In this document: positions 54,051-63,701 of the stretch, piece after piece
Layout: the number at the start of each line of letters is the position of its first letter
Numbering within the stretch: the stretch's first letter is position 1
From: Oceanisphaera marina
Lineage (GTDB): Bacteria > Pseudomonadota > Gammaproteobacteria > Enterobacterales > Aeromonadaceae
Length of the DNA stretch: 64,000 nt
Reading direction: 5' to 3'
NCBI RefSeq assembly: GCF_014643915.1
Contig: NZ_BMKE01000003.1
Location: 62,001-126,000 of the forward strand
Notes under the pieces: model-generated
What the model saw: only the letters and a program-made list of their open reading frames with translations
What the model was told of the DNA's origin: nothing
Database searches by the model: none
Translations under genes and position numbers: made by a program

Positions 54051-56309
54051 ATGAGTAATAACGATTTTACGATGGAAGGCGTAGAGCGCCTGCCGTTGCA
54101 TACCTTTACCGAGCAGGCTTACCTTAATTATTCCATGTACGTCATCATGGACAGGGCCCTGCCCCATATCGGTGATGGCCTCAAACCGGTACAGCGACGC
54201 ATTATTTATGCCATGAGCGAACTGGGGTTGTCGGCCCAGTCCAAGCATAAAAAATCGGCCCGTACCGTGGGTGACGTGCTGGGTAAGTATCACCCTCATG
54301 GTGACTCCGCCTGTTATGAAGCCATGGTATTGATGGCCCAGCCATTTTCCTACCGTTATCCGCTGGTGGACGGTCAGGGCAACTGGGGCGCACCGGACGA
54401 CCCCAAATCCTTCGCGGCCATGCGATACACAGAGGCTCGTCTGTCACGCTATGCCGAGCTGCTGTTGTCCGAGCTGGGGCAGGGTACGGTAGAGTGGATC
54501 CCCAACTTCGATGGCACCATGAAAGAGCCACGGATGTTGCCGGCACGCTTGCCGCACATTCTGCTCAATGGCGTCACCGGTATTGCCGTGGGCATGGCGA
54601 CCGATATACCGCCTCATAATATTCGTGAACTGGCGGCGGCCTGTGTGCATTTACTGGAAAATCCCAAGGCGAACGTGACCGAACTGATGCAGTTTGTGAA
54701 CGGTCCAGATTATCCGACTTATGCCGAGATCATCACGCCGCGCGCGGATATTCAAAAAATCTACGAAACCGGCCGGGGCAGCATCAAGATGCGCGCTGTG
54801 TACGAGGTGGAGCAGGGCGATATTGTGATCACCTCCTTGCCCCATCAAGCCAGCAGCGGCAAGATCCTAGAGCAGATAGCCGCGCAGATGCAGGCCAAAA
54901 AGCTGCCCATGGTAGCGGATCTGCGGGACGAAGCAGACCATGAAAACCCCACCCGACTGGTGATCATTCCACGCTCTAACCGCGTCGATGTCGAACAGTT
55001 GATGCAGCATTTGTTTGCCAGTACCGATCTGGAAAAAAGCTACCGCGTTAACCTCAACATGCTGGGGCTGGACAACAAGCCACAGGTGAAGAGTCTGGAT
55101 GTTATTCTGGACGAATGGCTGACTTTTCGTCGGCAAACCGTACGTAACCGGTTGCAGTATCGACTGGATAAAGTGGAAGCGCGGCTGCATATTCTGGCCG
55201 GTTTGTTAATCGCGTTTTTGAATATCGATGAAGTGATCGAAATCATTCGCCGCGAAGATGAGCCCAAGCCGGTATTGATGGCGCGGTTCGAACTGACCGA
55301 AATCCAGGCGGAAGCCATTCTAGAGCTGAAATTACGCCACCTGGCCAAGCTCGAAGAAATGAAAATTCGCGGTGAACAGGACGAGCTGGCCGCCGAGCGC
55401 GACAAGCTGGCCTTGTTGTTGGGTTCGGAACGTCGTTTGAACACCCTGATCAAAAAAGAAATCCAGGCCGATGCCGAGAAGTTCGGTGACGACCGTCGCT
55501 CGCCGCTGATTGAGCGAGCAGAAGCCAGGGCACTGAGCGAGAAAGAACTGATCCCCAGCGAGCCGGTCACTGTGGTGTTGTCGGAAAAAGGCTGGATCCG
55601 TTCGGCCAAGGGCCACGATGTGGATGGTGTCAGCTTGAATTATCGGGCCGGAGACAGCTTTCTGGATGCCGCCAATGGCCGCAGTAATCAGATGGCGGTG
55701 TTTTTATCCAGTATCGGCCGCGCCTACAGTCAGGATGCGCACGGCTTGCCCTCGGCCCGAGGTCAGGGCGAACCGCTGACGGGGCGTTGCAGCTTAAGCC
55801 CGGGCGAGCAGCCCAGCTTCGTGCTGATGGGAGAAGACGAACGGCTGTTTCTGCTGGCTTCCGACGCCGGTTACGGCTTCGTCTGTCGTTTCGGTGACAT
55901 GTTGAGCCGCAATAAAAACGGCAAGGCGCTGCTCACCGTGCCCGCCGGCGGTCAGGTATTAAAACCGGTAACCATAGATCAACTGGACAGCAGCCAGTGC
56001 CTGGCGGTGACCAATGAAGGCCGCATGTTGCTGTTTCCGCTCAAGGATTTGCCGTTGTTGGGCAAGGGCAAGGGCAACAAGATTATCGGTATTCCCGGGG
56101 CCAAGGTGCAGGCGCGAGAAGACTTCATCAAGCAACTGGTAGTGGTGCCGGAAGGGGCCAGCGTGACCCTGCATGCAGGTAAGCGCAAACTGACTCTCAA
56201 GCCCGGTGACCTGGCGCACTACCAGGGCGAGCGCGGCCGCCGTGGTGCCTTGTTGCCCCGCGGTTTGCAGCGGGTAGATAGCCTGGAAATCGAAGCAGTG
56301 CAGCCGTAA
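54051..56309 (+). CDS. parC: DNA topoisomerase IV subunit A
   Basis: This 752-aa subunit cuts and rejoins DNA. The active-site tyrosine is Y126 in [11 protein letters not shown]. The quinolone-resistance region reads [14 protein letters not shown] with Ser86 and Glu90, the wild-type counterparts of E. coli S80 and E84, so no target-site fluoroquinolone resistance is encoded here. The C-terminal beta-pinwheel (from about 490) ends the protein. A strong terminator follows. Confidence 0.98.
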   Translation: MSNNDFTMEGVERLPLHTFTEQAYLNYSMYVIMDRALPHIGDGLKPVQRRIIYAMSELGLSAQSKHKKSARTVGDVLGKYHPHGDSACYEAMVLMAQPFSYRYPLVDGQGNWGAPDDPKSFAAMRYTEARLSRYAELLLSELGQGTVEWIPNFDGTMKEPRMLPARLPHILLNGVTGIAVGMATDIPPHNIRELAAACVHLLENPKANVTELMQFVNGPDYPTYAEIITPRADIQKIYETGRGSIKMRAVYEVEQGDIVITSLPHQASSGKILEQIAAQMQAKKLPMVADLRDEADHENPTRLVIIPRSNRVDVEQLMQHLFASTDLEKSYRVNLNMLGLDNKPQVKSLDVILDEWLTFRRQTVRNRLQYRLDKVEARLHILAGLLIAFLNIDEVIEIIRREDEPKPVLMARFELTEIQAEAILELKLRHLAKLEEMKIRGEQDELAAERDKLALLLGSERRLNTLIKKEIQADAEKFGDDRRSPLIERAEARALSEKELIPSEPVTVVLSEKGWIRSAKGHDVDGVSLNYRAGDSFLDAANGRSNQMAVFLSSIGRAYSQDAHGLPSARGQGEPLTGRCSLSPGEQPSFVLMGEDERLFLLASDAGYGFVCRFGDMLSRNKNGKALLTVPAGGQVLKPVTIDQLDSSQCLAVTNEGRMLLFPLKDLPLLGKGKGNKIIGIPGAKVQAREDFIKQLVVVPEGASVTLHAGKRKLTLKPGDLAHYQGERGRRGALLPRGLQRVDSLEIEAVQP

Positions 56310-56332
56310 GCGATAAGCTGGAAGCTAAATAG

Positions 56333-56364
56333 AAACACCGAACCCGCCAGTTCGGTGTTTTTTT
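56333..56364 (+). terminator. Terminator of parE-parC
   Basis: An 11-bp perfect stem (AAACACCGAAC / GTTCGGTGTTT) with a 6-base loop and a T-run. Confidence 0.92.
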
Positions 56365-56365
56365 G

Positions 56366-56451
56366 CCGTCATCCTGACGAAAGTCAGGATCTTGGTGGTT
56401 TGGGGCGAGGGCTTAAAAAGATACCGGAGCAAGTCCGGTATGACAGCCGAA
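56366..56451. repeat. Dispersed intergenic palindromic repeat
   Basis: Left end CCGTCATCCTGACGAAAGTC and right end CAAGTCCGGTATGACAGC contain inverted GTCAT/ATGAC arms and internal stems (CCTGACGAAAGTCAGG; ACCGGAGCAAGTCCGGT). This is the layout of the common gammaproteobacterial GTCAT...ATGAC repeat. Confidence 0.55.
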
Positions 56452-56483
56452 AACGAATACCAAGCACGAAGAGCTGTGTTTTT

Positions 56484-56511
56484 CTTACAGCTTACAGCTT
56501 ACAGCTTACAG
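56484..56511. repeat. Heptanucleotide tandem array (CTTACAG x4) at the mutT stop
   Basis: Four exact copies of CTTACAG are followed by a partial one. On the minus strand the repeat encodes the last codons and the TAA stop of mutT (VSCKL-stop). A change in copy number would shift the frame and alter the C-terminus. Confidence 0.85.
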
Positions 56512-56950
56512 CTTGGTTTAGCTTGTCCACTATCGGGCCGTTGGCGGCAGGAAAGTCGTACTGGTTTAGCTCGCTGACCGACACCCAGCGGCTGGGTTGG
56601 CCTTCCAGCCCGCTGGGGGTGCCGCTGAAAGCGGTGACTTTACGAATGGCCAGAGTCACGTGCTTGTCGCCGTAGTCGTGCTCTATCTGCATGAAGGGCT
56701 GACAGGCGTGTACCTCTATGCCGATTTCTTCTGCCAGTTCGCGGGCCAGTGCCTGAGCCACGGTTTCGCCGGCCTCGACCTTGCCGCCGGGAAACTCCCA
56801 TTTGTTTGCCTGATGCTGATCGGCGCCGCGGCGACAGATAAAAATCTCGCCCTGGCTGTTTTCGATCACTCCGACCGCCACCAGTACTTTTCTCTGCGCC
56901 GCAGGCGAAGATTTTTTAACCGCTGACGCAGGCGCTTTATCAGTACTCAT
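56492..56950 (-). CDS. mutT: 8-oxo-dGTP diphosphatase MutT
   Basis: This 152-aa Nudix enzyme removes 8-oxo-dGTP and prevents A:T to C:G mutations. The Nudix box is [21 protein letters not shown] followed by IGI, next to the substrate motif NKWEFPGG. A 20-residue Ala/Ser/Lys-rich extension precedes the usual start ([10 protein letters not shown]). The gene overlaps yacG by 11 bases, and its stop codon lies in the heptamer array. The mutT-yacG-zapD cluster is conserved. Confidence 0.94.
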   Translation of the reverse strand: MSTDKAPASAVKKSSPAAQRKVLVAVGVIENSQGEIFICRRGADQHQANKWEFPGGKVEAGETVAQALARELAEEIGIEVHACQPFMQIEHDYGDKHVTLAIRKVTAFSGTPSGLEGQPSRWVSVSELNQYDFPAANGPIVDKLNQAVSCKL

Positions 56951-57131
56951 TTTCGTTATCCTGATCTGGTAGCCAGGCAGGCTCCCCGGGGATGCGCTTT
57001 TCTTCGTCTGCCCACTCGCCTAAATCAATCAGCTGGCAGCGTTTGCTGCAAAACGGACGAAACGGGCTTTGCTCGCCCCATTCCACGGTTGCATTACAGG
57101 TAGGGCAGGTAACGGTGAGTATTTTGTTCAT
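56940..57131 (-). CDS. yacG: DNA gyrase inhibitor YacG, zinc protein
   Basis: This 63-aa protein has the four zinc cysteines C9, C12, C28 and C32 (TCPTCNA and [14 protein letters not shown]). YacG binds GyrB and inhibits gyrase in E. coli. It overlaps zapD by 4 bases upstream and mutT downstream, so translation is probably coupled. Confidence 0.95.
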   Translation of the reverse strand: MNKILTVTCPTCNATVEWGEQSPFRPFCSKRCQLIDLGEWADEEKRIPGEPAWLPDQDNENEY

Positions 57132-57862
57132 TTAATATTCGCCAATTCAAATTCAACATTACCGATTTCATGATTATCAACCGGCATAAAACGTATGGTA
57201 TAGCGGTACTTATTACCGCTGACAACTGGATAAATGGCCTGATCGGCCGGTACGCGCAAACGAATAATGTGGGTATTTGCCGCATCGTCCTGAAAAAAAC
57301 CGTTGCTTGCTACCTGCGACTGAAACTGGCCTGTTTCCCGCCACAGGGTAAGCTGTAATTCCAGACCTTGCTGCAACAGCTGCAACTGAGACAGCCAGCC
57401 ATCAATATCTTGCTGCTGAATGGCCTGGGGTTGATGCAGCCAGTAATGCAACTGCGGCACATCAAATGAACACAGGCCACCTGGGATGGCAAAACGGCTG
57501 CGAATGGCGGTGAGCAGCTTGTCTTCGCGCAGTTGCTGACCGAAGCGTGGCGAACGGGGCAATTGCTGACTTAACTCGGCCAGTTGCTGCTCAAGCTGGG
57601 CCAGAGCCGCGGCATCGATACCCGGCGCCTCGGCCCAGGCGGCCAGTTTTTCTTTTTGTATACTCAGGTCTTTGGCCAGATCGGTGCGAATATCGCAGCG
57701 CTCCAGCAGCTCGATAATATCAAGCAGCGCTTTAAAGAGAGCAACGGTCTGGCCGCTGGCAGTGAGGTGGCGGCATTGCTTGATTTGTTGCAGCAAGTCA
57801 TTGAGACGCAGGTAATTGCGACATTTTTCATTAAGAGGATATTCGTAAACCAGTGATGACAT
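57128..57862 (-). CDS. zapD: Cell division protein ZapD
   Basis: This 244-aa protein cross-links FtsZ filaments at the Z-ring. It starts [20 protein letters not shown], the typical beginning, and includes [19 protein letters not shown] and [16 protein letters not shown]. The ATG at 57862 is chosen for family match; the frame remains open about 97 codons upstream, through the hemW end, without similarity. The 50 bases up to hemW hold no terminator. Confidence 0.95.
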   Translation of the reverse strand: MSSLVYEYPLNEKCRNYLRLNDLLQQIKQCRHLTASGQTVALFKALLDIIELLERCDIRTDLAKDLSIQKEKLAAWAEAPGIDAAALAQLEQQLAELSQQLPRSPRFGQQLREDKLLTAIRSRFAIPGGLCSFDVPQLHYWLHQPQAIQQQDIDGWLSQLQLLQQGLELQLTLWRETGQFQSQVASNGFFQDDAANTHIIRLRVPADQAIYPVVSGNKYRYTIRFMPVDNHEIGNVEFELANIK

Positions 57863-57912
57863 AAGGCTCCGGCCCACAGGTGAAGGCGATAATAACGGCA
57901 ATGTTACCCGCA

Positions 57913-59061
57913 TCAGTCGGTAATAAACAAATCGAGTAACCGGTTTAAAAAGCGTCGTCCCAGTGGCGTTACCTGCCAGTGGGCCTCGGTCTCGTTCAGC
58001 AGCTCCAGCCGCAAGGCCTCTGTCAGCGGGGCTTCCAGCACGCTGGCGCATTGCCCGGTAAGCTGATGGAATTCCTGTTTGGGAATGGGCTCGAACAGGC
58101 GTAACCGATTCATGAAGTATTCCAGCGACAGATCCTGCGGTTTGATGGGCCAATACTGATCCAGATAAGGCCGGTTGTCTTCCAGGTAACCTTTGGGGTG
58201 CTTAACCTTGACGGTGCGCACCAGTTTGCCTTCTAACGGTAGGGTGATTTTACCGTGGGCGCCACAGCCGATGCCTAGATAATCACCAAAACGCCAATAG
58301 TTCAAATTGTGTTGGGCCTCAAAGCCGAGTTTGGCATAGGCCGACACTTCATACTGCCGATAGCCGTTGGCCAGTAACAAGGCATGACCCTGTTCATAAA
58401 TATCGGCCAGAATGTCGTCTTCGGGCAAGGCGGGTGGGCGTGAGGCAAAAGGGGTATTGGGCTCTATGGTCAGCTGGTACCAGGACAAATGGGGCGGCGC
58501 CAGTGCGATGGCCTGCTCCAGATCCGACAACGCATCGCTCAGGCTCTGATCGGGAAGCCCGTGCATCAGGTCGATATTAAAGCTGTTCAGCCCCACCAAA
58601 GCCGCCTCTTCTGCGGCAAAGCGCGCCTGCTCGGGATCGTGAATCCGCCCCAGTCGGGTGAGTTTTTCCGGTTGAAAGCTTTGTATGCCAATAGAGATAC
58701 GGTTGACTCCGGCGGCTTTAAAACCGGCAAATCGGCCGGCTTCTACCGTGCCCGGGTTGGCTTCCAGGGTGATTTCCATGGCGTTGGCAAACGGAATCAG
58801 TGCCTGGATGCCATCGAGCAAGCGCTTGATGGCATCCGGGCTCATCAGGCTGGGGGTGCCGCCGCCAATAAAAATGCTGTGCAGCTCGCGCCCCTGGGCG
58901 AAGTGTAAATCCTGGCGCAAATCGTCCAGCAGCGCGGTGATATAGGCCTGCTCGGGGATCGCTTCTTTCATGGCGTGAGAGTTAAAGTCGCAATAAGGGC
59001 ACTTTTGCACGCACCAGGGAATATGCACATAAAGGCTAAGCGGCGGAAGATGCAGCATCAT
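57913..59061 (-). CDS. hemW: Heme chaperone HemW (radical SAM, formerly annotated as HemN-like)
   Basis: This 382-aa radical SAM protein has the cluster ligands C17, C21 and C24 in WCVQKCPYC, then [10 protein letters not shown] and ISIGIQSF. HemW binds heme and passes it to acceptor proteins; it lacks the extra features of true coproporphyrinogen dehydrogenase HemN. Its ATG overlaps the rdgB stop by 4 bases. The yggS-proC-yggT-yggU-rdgB-hemW series is conserved. Confidence 0.95.
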   Translation of the reverse strand: MMLHLPPLSLYVHIPWCVQKCPYCDFNSHAMKEAIPEQAYITALLDDLRQDLHFAQGRELHSIFIGGGTPSLMSPDAIKRLLDGIQALIPFANAMEITLEANPGTVEAGRFAGFKAAGVNRISIGIQSFQPEKLTRLGRIHDPEQARFAAEEAALVGLNSFNIDLMHGLPDQSLSDALSDLEQAIALAPPHLSWYQLTIEPNTPFASRPPALPEDDILADIYEQGHALLLANGYRQYEVSAYAKLGFEAQHNLNYWRFGDYLGIGCGAHGKITLPLEGKLVRTVKVKHPKGYLEDNRPYLDQYWPIKPQDLSLEYFMNRLRLFEPIPKQEFHQLTGQCASVLEAPLTEALRLELLNETEAHWQVTPLGRRFLNRLLDLFITD

Positions 59062-59669
59062 GACGGCTCTTGCAGCAAGGCGTGCAACTGGTCTTGTAAC
59101 TGACGCAGGGCCTTGCCTCTGTGGCTGAGGCGGTTTTTCTCGGCGCCACTTAGTTCGGCGGCGGTTTTACCGGCCTCGGGTACCCAGAACACGGGATCGT
59201 AGCCAAAGCCCTGTTCGCCCAGGGCTGTGGTGGTGATTTCGCCTTGCCATGAGCCACTGCAAATCAGTGGTGTGGGGTCATTGGCATGGCGCATAAACAC
59301 CAATACACACCAAAAAGTGGCCTGGCGTTGTTGTGCCGGCGTACCTTGCAGTTGCGTGAGCAATAATTCGAGGTTTTGCTGGTCGGTCGCGTTCTCGCCG
59401 GCAAAGCGTGCCGAATACACGCCTGGGCGGCCGTCCAGCGCCGCAACCGCCAGACCGGAGTCGTCGGCAATGGCAGGCAAGCCGGTAATGGCGGCCGCAT
59501 GACGCGCCTTGATAATGGCATTTTCCACGAAGGTGGTGCCGGTTTCGTCGGCGTCAGTCACTCCCAGTTCACTTTGGGGAGTGACAGTCATGTTCAGCTC
59601 ACCGAGTAGGCTTTGTAATTCGGCAACTTTTTTGGCGTTACCCGAGGCCAGTACTATCTGCTTGCTCAC
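59058..59669 (-). CDS. rdgB: dITP/XTP pyrophosphatase RdgB
   Basis: This 203-aa HAM1-family enzyme removes dITP, ITP and XTP. Motifs: [12 protein letters not shown] at the start, [23 protein letters not shown] in the middle, and [11 protein letters not shown]. Late in the protein comes [10 protein letters not shown]. It begins with GTG, with GGAG 7 bases before. It is translationally coupled to hemW. Confidence 0.97.
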   Translation of the reverse strand: MSKQIVLASGNAKKVAELQSLLGELNMTVTPQSELGVTDADETGTTFVENAIIKARHAAAITGLPAIADDSGLAVAALDGRPGVYSARFAGENATDQQNLELLLTQLQGTPAQQRQATFWCVLVFMRHANDPTPLICSGSWQGEITTTALGEQGFGYDPVFWVPEAGKTAAELSGAEKNRLSHRGKALRQLQDQLHALLQEPS

Positions 59670-59753
59670 CTGATACTCCCGTTAGACTGAGGCGTTTGAG
59701 CGCGCATAATAACACTGCTGCCTCAAGAAGTGAGTGGTCAGATGCCAGCAGGT

Positions 59754-60179
59754 TCAATCGGTATAAAAAGTATGGCGAAATGTCAGCTCGCCACCCCGCC
59801 CGGGACCTTGAATATCGATGGTGAACAGCACATTGTCTTCATTGCGATAGGGATATTCGGCAATGTAGTAGATGGCGTCGCCTTCGCGTATGGTCTGAAA
59901 TTCCAGTTTGCGTATGGTGCCGATCAGCGTCTTGCCCTGGCCCGTCAGGTTAACCTGCTGAGGTGCCCCGTTTTTATCGAGCACCGCAATATTCAAAATA
60001 CCGTTATAGCGGCTGCGCTCGATGCGGTTGGCACGCGCCACCTCCGGGGTTAAAAAGGTGGAGGGCAGAGCGGAGTAATGCACGGTCCAGTCGCCAACCC
60101 TGGTTTCGTCGGCCTGAGCTTGCACCGAGAGCAGGAGCCCCAAGCCAAGCCATAAGGCAGTAAGCATGTTCTTGAACAT
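59754..60179 (-). CDS. DUF4426 periplasmic protein
   Basis: This protein of about 141 residues has a signal peptide (FKNMLTALWLGLGLLLSVQAQA) and a beta-rich body (RVGDWTVHYSALPSTFLTPEVA ... GGELTFRHTFYTD) matching the DUF4426 family found between yggU and rdgB in Vibrio and Aeromonas relatives. Function unknown. The ATG at 60179 is 5 bases after AGGAAG; a GTG one codon earlier is too close to it. Confidence 0.88.
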   Translation of the reverse strand: MFKNMLTALWLGLGLLLSVQAQADETRVGDWTVHYSALPSTFLTPEVARANRIERSRYNGILNIAVLDKNGAPQQVNLTGQGKTLIGTIRKLEFQTIREGDAIYYIAEYPYRNEDNVLFTIDIQGPGRGGELTFRHTFYTD

Positions 60180-60214
60180 CACTCTTCCTTTTTATGTCGC
60201 GTATTGAATTAAGT

Positions 60215-60526
60215 TTAGGTCGACTTGGCCAAGAGTTCCGCTAATTCTGCGGGTATCTCTTTTGGCGATGTGATCATGATTTTCTTGTGTCGGCTGCAGT
60301 CACCGGTCACTAACTGTACCTGAGACTTGGCCACCCGACACTGCTTGGCCAGCCATTTCAGCAGATGGGCATTGGCCTTGCCGTCCACCGGCGGTGCGGT
60401 AATGGCGACTTTTAGCTCGTCGCCATGCAAGCCAAGAAATCGATCCTGGCTGGCCTTGGGTTGCAGATACAGTCGCAGGTAAAGTGTGTCTCCCTTGCGT
60501 TGAACCGGCAGGTTTATATTCCCCAC
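60215..60526 (-). CDS. yggU: DUF167 protein YggU
   Basis: This 103-aa protein has the DUF167 core [22 protein letters not shown] and [20 protein letters not shown]. The function is unknown. It starts with a GTG inside the end of yggT (13-base overlap), suggesting coupled translation. Confidence 0.93.
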   Translation of the reverse strand: MGNINLPVQRKGDTLYLRLYLQPKASQDRFLGLHGDELKVAITAPPVDGKANAHLLKWLAKQCRVAKSQVQLVTGDCSRHKKIMITSPKEIPAELAELLAKST

Positions 60527-61065
60527 CAGAGAACGAAGATATCGCCCATCAGCGCGTTGAGAATCTGCAGTACGATAAAAAACACCAGCATGGAAAGGTC
60601 GAGTCCACCTAACGGCGGAATAACTCGGCGTATGGGGGCCAGCAAGGGTTCGGTTAACTGCACCATTAAATACTCAACGGGGCTGTTGCCCTGACTGACC
60701 CAGCTCAGCAGAGCGCGAATAATCAAAATCCAGAACAGCATGATGCCGGCTTTTTTAACGATGGTGAGTACGACCAGCAGCAGCCAGTCGGACCACATAT
60801 CGGTCTCGAGTATATTAAGGCCGTAAAGCAGGGTCAGCTTGACCACCACCACCAATGCCGCCAGCAGCAGGGCCGCCATGTCGATGCCAAAATAACCGGG
60901 AATAAAGCGGCGCATGGGTTTCAATATCGGATTGGTCGCCTTGACCACAAACTGGCTGAAGGGATTATAGAAGTCGGCTCTGGCCAGCTGTAACCAGATG
61001 CGCATCAACACCACCATCAGGTACAGGTTGCACACGGTATTAATCAGGTAGTAAGCGGTATTCAT
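60514..61065 (-). CDS. yggT: YggT family membrane protein
   Basis: This 183-aa protein has two YggT repeats, each with two membrane helices around a NPxSxF-type or PVEYL loop ([40 protein letters not shown]). The family is linked to osmotic or potassium tolerance and envelope biogenesis, without a firm mechanism. It lies 9 bases after proC. Confidence 0.93.
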   Translation of the reverse strand: MNTAYYLINTVCNLYLMVVLMRIWLQLARADFYNPFSQFVVKATNPILKPMRRFIPGYFGIDMAALLLAALVVVVKLTLLYGLNILETDMWSDWLLLVVLTIVKKAGIMLFWILIIRALLSWVSQGNSPVEYLMVQLTEPLLAPIRRVIPPLGGLDLSMLVFFIVLQILNALMGDIFVLWWGI

Positions 61066-61074
61066 TTATTTTCC

Positions 61075-61914
61075 TTAGAGCTGGGTTTCTAATTCGCGTG
61101 CCCGGGTAACGGCGGCAGACATGGCTTGTGCAACCAGCTGTTCCAGCCCGTGCTCTTGAAAGTGACGTATGGCTTCGGCTGTAGTGCCCCCCTTGGAGGT
61201 CACCTGCGCTCTCAGTTCGCTCAGGCTGCGATCGGGGTTGGCGGCAACCATATTGGCGGCGCCCAGCGCAGTTTGCTCTACCAGTAACCGGGCTTCCTGT
61301 TCACTAAAGCCCGATTGGCAAGCCTGGGCTGCCATGGCTTCCATAAACAAAAAGAAATAGGCGGGCGCACTGCCGGCGGCGGCGATGATCTGGTTGATGC
61401 CGTCTTCTTCGGCCACCCACAGGGTCTTGCCCACGGCCTGCATCATTTGCTCGGCATAATCGCGGTCGGCCTGCGCCAGGTGCGAACGCGCATACAGGCC
61501 GGTCATGCCCAGCCCAAGCAGGGAAGGCGTATTGGGCATGGTGCGAATAATACGCTGCAGGCCGGTGAGTTGCTCAAGGCGCGACACATTGATACCGGCG
61601 GCAATCGAGATCAGCAACTTGCCATCCAGACTGGCGTTTTGTTTTTGAAGCGTCGTCAGCATCTCGGCCATCATCTGGGGTTTGACCGCCAGCACCACCG
61701 CCTCGGCCCAGGCGGTGGCCTGCGCATTATCCTGGCTGGTGTGAATGCCAAAGTCGGCAGCCAGTTGTTCCAGTTTTCCCGGTGAGGGATTGGTCGCCAT
61801 GATGGCATCGGCTGGATAACCCGACTGGATCAGCCCGGAAATCAGGCTGCGTGACATATTGCCTGCCCCAATAAAGGCCAGCTTTCTTTTTTCTATTACA
61901 GACTTCGGGTCCAT
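61075..61914 (-). CDS. proC: Pyrroline-5-carboxylate reductase
   Basis: This 279-aa enzyme carries out the last step of proline synthesis with NADPH. The Rossmann start AFIGAGNMSRSLISGL, VKPQMM, IRTMPNTPSLLG and the C-terminal VTSKGGTTAEAI are characteristic. It is the counterpart of the PutA breakdown route encoded at 30938-34105. It follows yggS by 10 bases. Confidence 0.97.
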   Translation of the reverse strand: MDPKSVIEKRKLAFIGAGNMSRSLISGLIQSGYPADAIMATNPSPGKLEQLAADFGIHTSQDNAQATAWAEAVVLAVKPQMMAEMLTTLQKQNASLDGKLLISIAAGINVSRLEQLTGLQRIIRTMPNTPSLLGLGMTGLYARSHLAQADRDYAEQMMQAVGKTLWVAEEDGINQIIAAAGSAPAYFFLFMEAMAAQACQSGFSEQEARLLVEQTALGAANMVAANPDRSLSELRAQVTSKGGTTAEAIRHFQEHGLEQLVAQAMSAAVTRARELETQL

Positions 61915-61924
61915 TACAGATTAC

Positions 61925-62617
61925 TCACACGTTGCGAGAGCCAAATATAGCCGTGCCAACCCTAACCAGGGTGCTGCCACAGGCCACTGCGAGTTCTAGG
62001 TCGTTACTCATACCCATGGATAAGGTATCCATGTCGGGATATTTTTCTGCCATTCTATCAAACAGTTGCTGTAACTCTAGTAATTGTGTCGTTAGTTTGT
62101 CGCTATTGTCGGTTGCCTCGGGAATCGCCATTAGGCCACGCAGGCACAAGCCTGGCAGCGCGGCTATGGCAGCGGCCAGTGCGTCGGCCTCACTGGGCAA
62201 GACTCCGGATTTATTCGCTTCCTGACTGATGTTGACCTGCAAACAGATATTCAGCGGGCGCATATTACCGGGGCGCTGGGCACTGAGGCGCTCGGCAATC
62301 TTTAGCCGATCGACACTTTGCACCCAATCGAAGGCTTCTGCCACCTGGCGGGTTTTATTGGATTGCAACGGGCCGATCAGATGCCAGCAAATACCGGGGC
62401 ATTGCGCCTTTAAAGTCTGTATTTTATCGATGGCTTCCTGCACATAGTTTTCCCCGAACTGGCGCTGGCCTGCCTGATAGGCCGTTAATACGTCGGCCGC
62501 CGGTTTGGTCTTGCTGACGGCCAGTAGTTGTACTTCATTGGGGTGGCGATCACAGTCAGTGGCGGCGGCGGCAATTCTGTCGTGCACCAGGTGCAGCTGT
62601 TGTAGGATAGTATTCAT
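61925..62617 (-). CDS. yggS: PLP homeostasis protein YggS
   Basis: This 230-aa alanine-racemase-fold protein binds PLP through a lysine in LLAVSKTKPA and buffers PLP supply. Other landmarks are FGENYVQEA, WHLIGPLQSNKTR and SMGMSNDLELAVACGSTLVRVGTAIFG. I start at ATG 62617 (MNTILQQL); the frame runs 66 codons further upstream, overlapping pilT, without similarity. It is divergent from pilT. Confidence 0.96.
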   Translation of the reverse strand: MNTILQQLHLVHDRIAAAATDCDRHPNEVQLLAVSKTKPAADVLTAYQAGQRQFGENYVQEAIDKIQTLKAQCPGICWHLIGPLQSNKTRQVAEAFDWVQSVDRLKIAERLSAQRPGNMRPLNICLQVNISQEANKSGVLPSEADALAAAIAALPGLCLRGLMAIPEATDNSDKLTTQLLELQQLFDRMAEKYPDMDTLSMGMSNDLELAVACGSTLVRVGTAIFGSRNV

Positions 62618-62651
62618 ATGAGTAATAAACCAAGAGCGACGGGGAAAGATA

Positions 62652-63689
62652 ATGGATATTACGGAATTATTGGCCTTTAGTGTAAAACATAATGCCTCGG
62701 ATCTGCATCTGTCTGCCGGGGTGCCCCCCCAGATCCGCGTTGATGGCGAAGTGCGCAAAATCAACTTGCCGGTATTGGAGCACCGAGAGGTGCATCGCCT
62801 GGTGTACGACATCATGAACGATCACCAGCGCAAAGAGTTTGAAGACAACCTGGAAATCGATTTTTCTTTTGAATTACCCGGGCTGGCGCGCTTTCGGGTC
62901 AATGCCTATCATCAGGCACGTGGCGCGGCGGCGGTGTTTCGGGTTATCCCCAGCGAAGTGTTGAGTCTGGAACAACTCGGTGGGCCCGATATTTTTCGGC
63001 GCATTGCCGAGTACCCACGGGGGTTGGTACTGGTGACGGGCCCCACAGGTTCGGGCAAGTCCACCACACTGGCGGCCATGATCGACCACATCAACGAGCA
63101 CGAAAACAAGCACATTCTGACCATAGAAGATCCAATCGAGTTTGTGCACGGTAATAAAAAATGCCTGATCAACCAGCGTGAAGTGCACAGAGACACCCAT
63201 TCTTTCAGTAATGCGTTACGGTCGGCCCTGCGCGAAGATCCCGATATTATCCTGGTGGGTGAGTTGCGCGATCTGGAGACGATCCGTCTGGCGCTGACCG
63301 CCGCCGAAACCGGGCATCTGGTGTTTGCCACCTTGCATACCTCGTCGGCTGCCAAAACCATAGACCGTATTGTCGATGTCTTTCCCGGTGCCGAAAAAGC
63401 CATGGTAAGATCCATGCTGTCTGAATCATTGCGCGCGGTGATTTCGCAAACCCTGTTGAAGAAACCCAGTGGCGGGCGTATTGCCGCTCACGAGATCATG
63501 CTGGGCACGCCGGCCATTCGCAACCTGATCCGCGAAGACAAGGTGGCGCAGATGTATTCGGTGATCCAGACCGGCATGGCCCACGGTATGCAAACCATGG
63601 ATCAGTGCCTGAAGCTGCTGGTGAGCGGCGGCCTGGTGACGTCGGTAGAAGCGCGTTTGAAGGCGACGGATCCGCAGAGCATTCAATAA
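62652..63689 (+). CDS. pilT: Type IV pilus retraction ATPase PilT
   Basis: This 345-aa hexameric ATPase drives pilus retraction and twitching. The N-terminal start MDITELLAFSVKHNASDLHLS, Walker A GPTGSGKST, the Asp box (ILTIEDPIEFVH), Walker B-like ILVGELRD, the His box (HLVFATLHTSSAAKTIDR) and the C-terminal AIRNLIREDK (AIRNLIRE retraction motif) are all present. It is followed by pilU after 12 bases. Confidence 0.98.
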   Translation: MDITELLAFSVKHNASDLHLSAGVPPQIRVDGEVRKINLPVLEHREVHRLVYDIMNDHQRKEFEDNLEIDFSFELPGLARFRVNAYHQARGAAAVFRVIPSEVLSLEQLGGPDIFRRIAEYPRGLVLVTGPTGSGKSTTLAAMIDHINEHENKHILTIEDPIEFVHGNKKCLINQREVHRDTHSFSNALRSALREDPDIILVGELRDLETIRLALTAAETGHLVFATLHTSSAAKTIDRIVDVFPGAEKAMVRSMLSESLRAVISQTLLKKPSGGRIAAHEIMLGTPAIRNLIREDKVAQMYSVIQTGMAHGMQTMDQCLKLLVSGGLVTSVEARLKATDPQSIQ

Positions 63690-63701
63690 TTGGAGACAAT
63701 A

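Noticed and set aside
54300-54330. Quinolone-resistance mutation in parC
   Set aside because: The positions equivalent to S80 and E84 are Ser and Glu, the susceptible type.
56484-56511. CRISPR array
   Set aside because: The units are 7 bases, contiguous and without spacers; this is a simple tandem repeat. No CRISPR array was seen elsewhere in the window.
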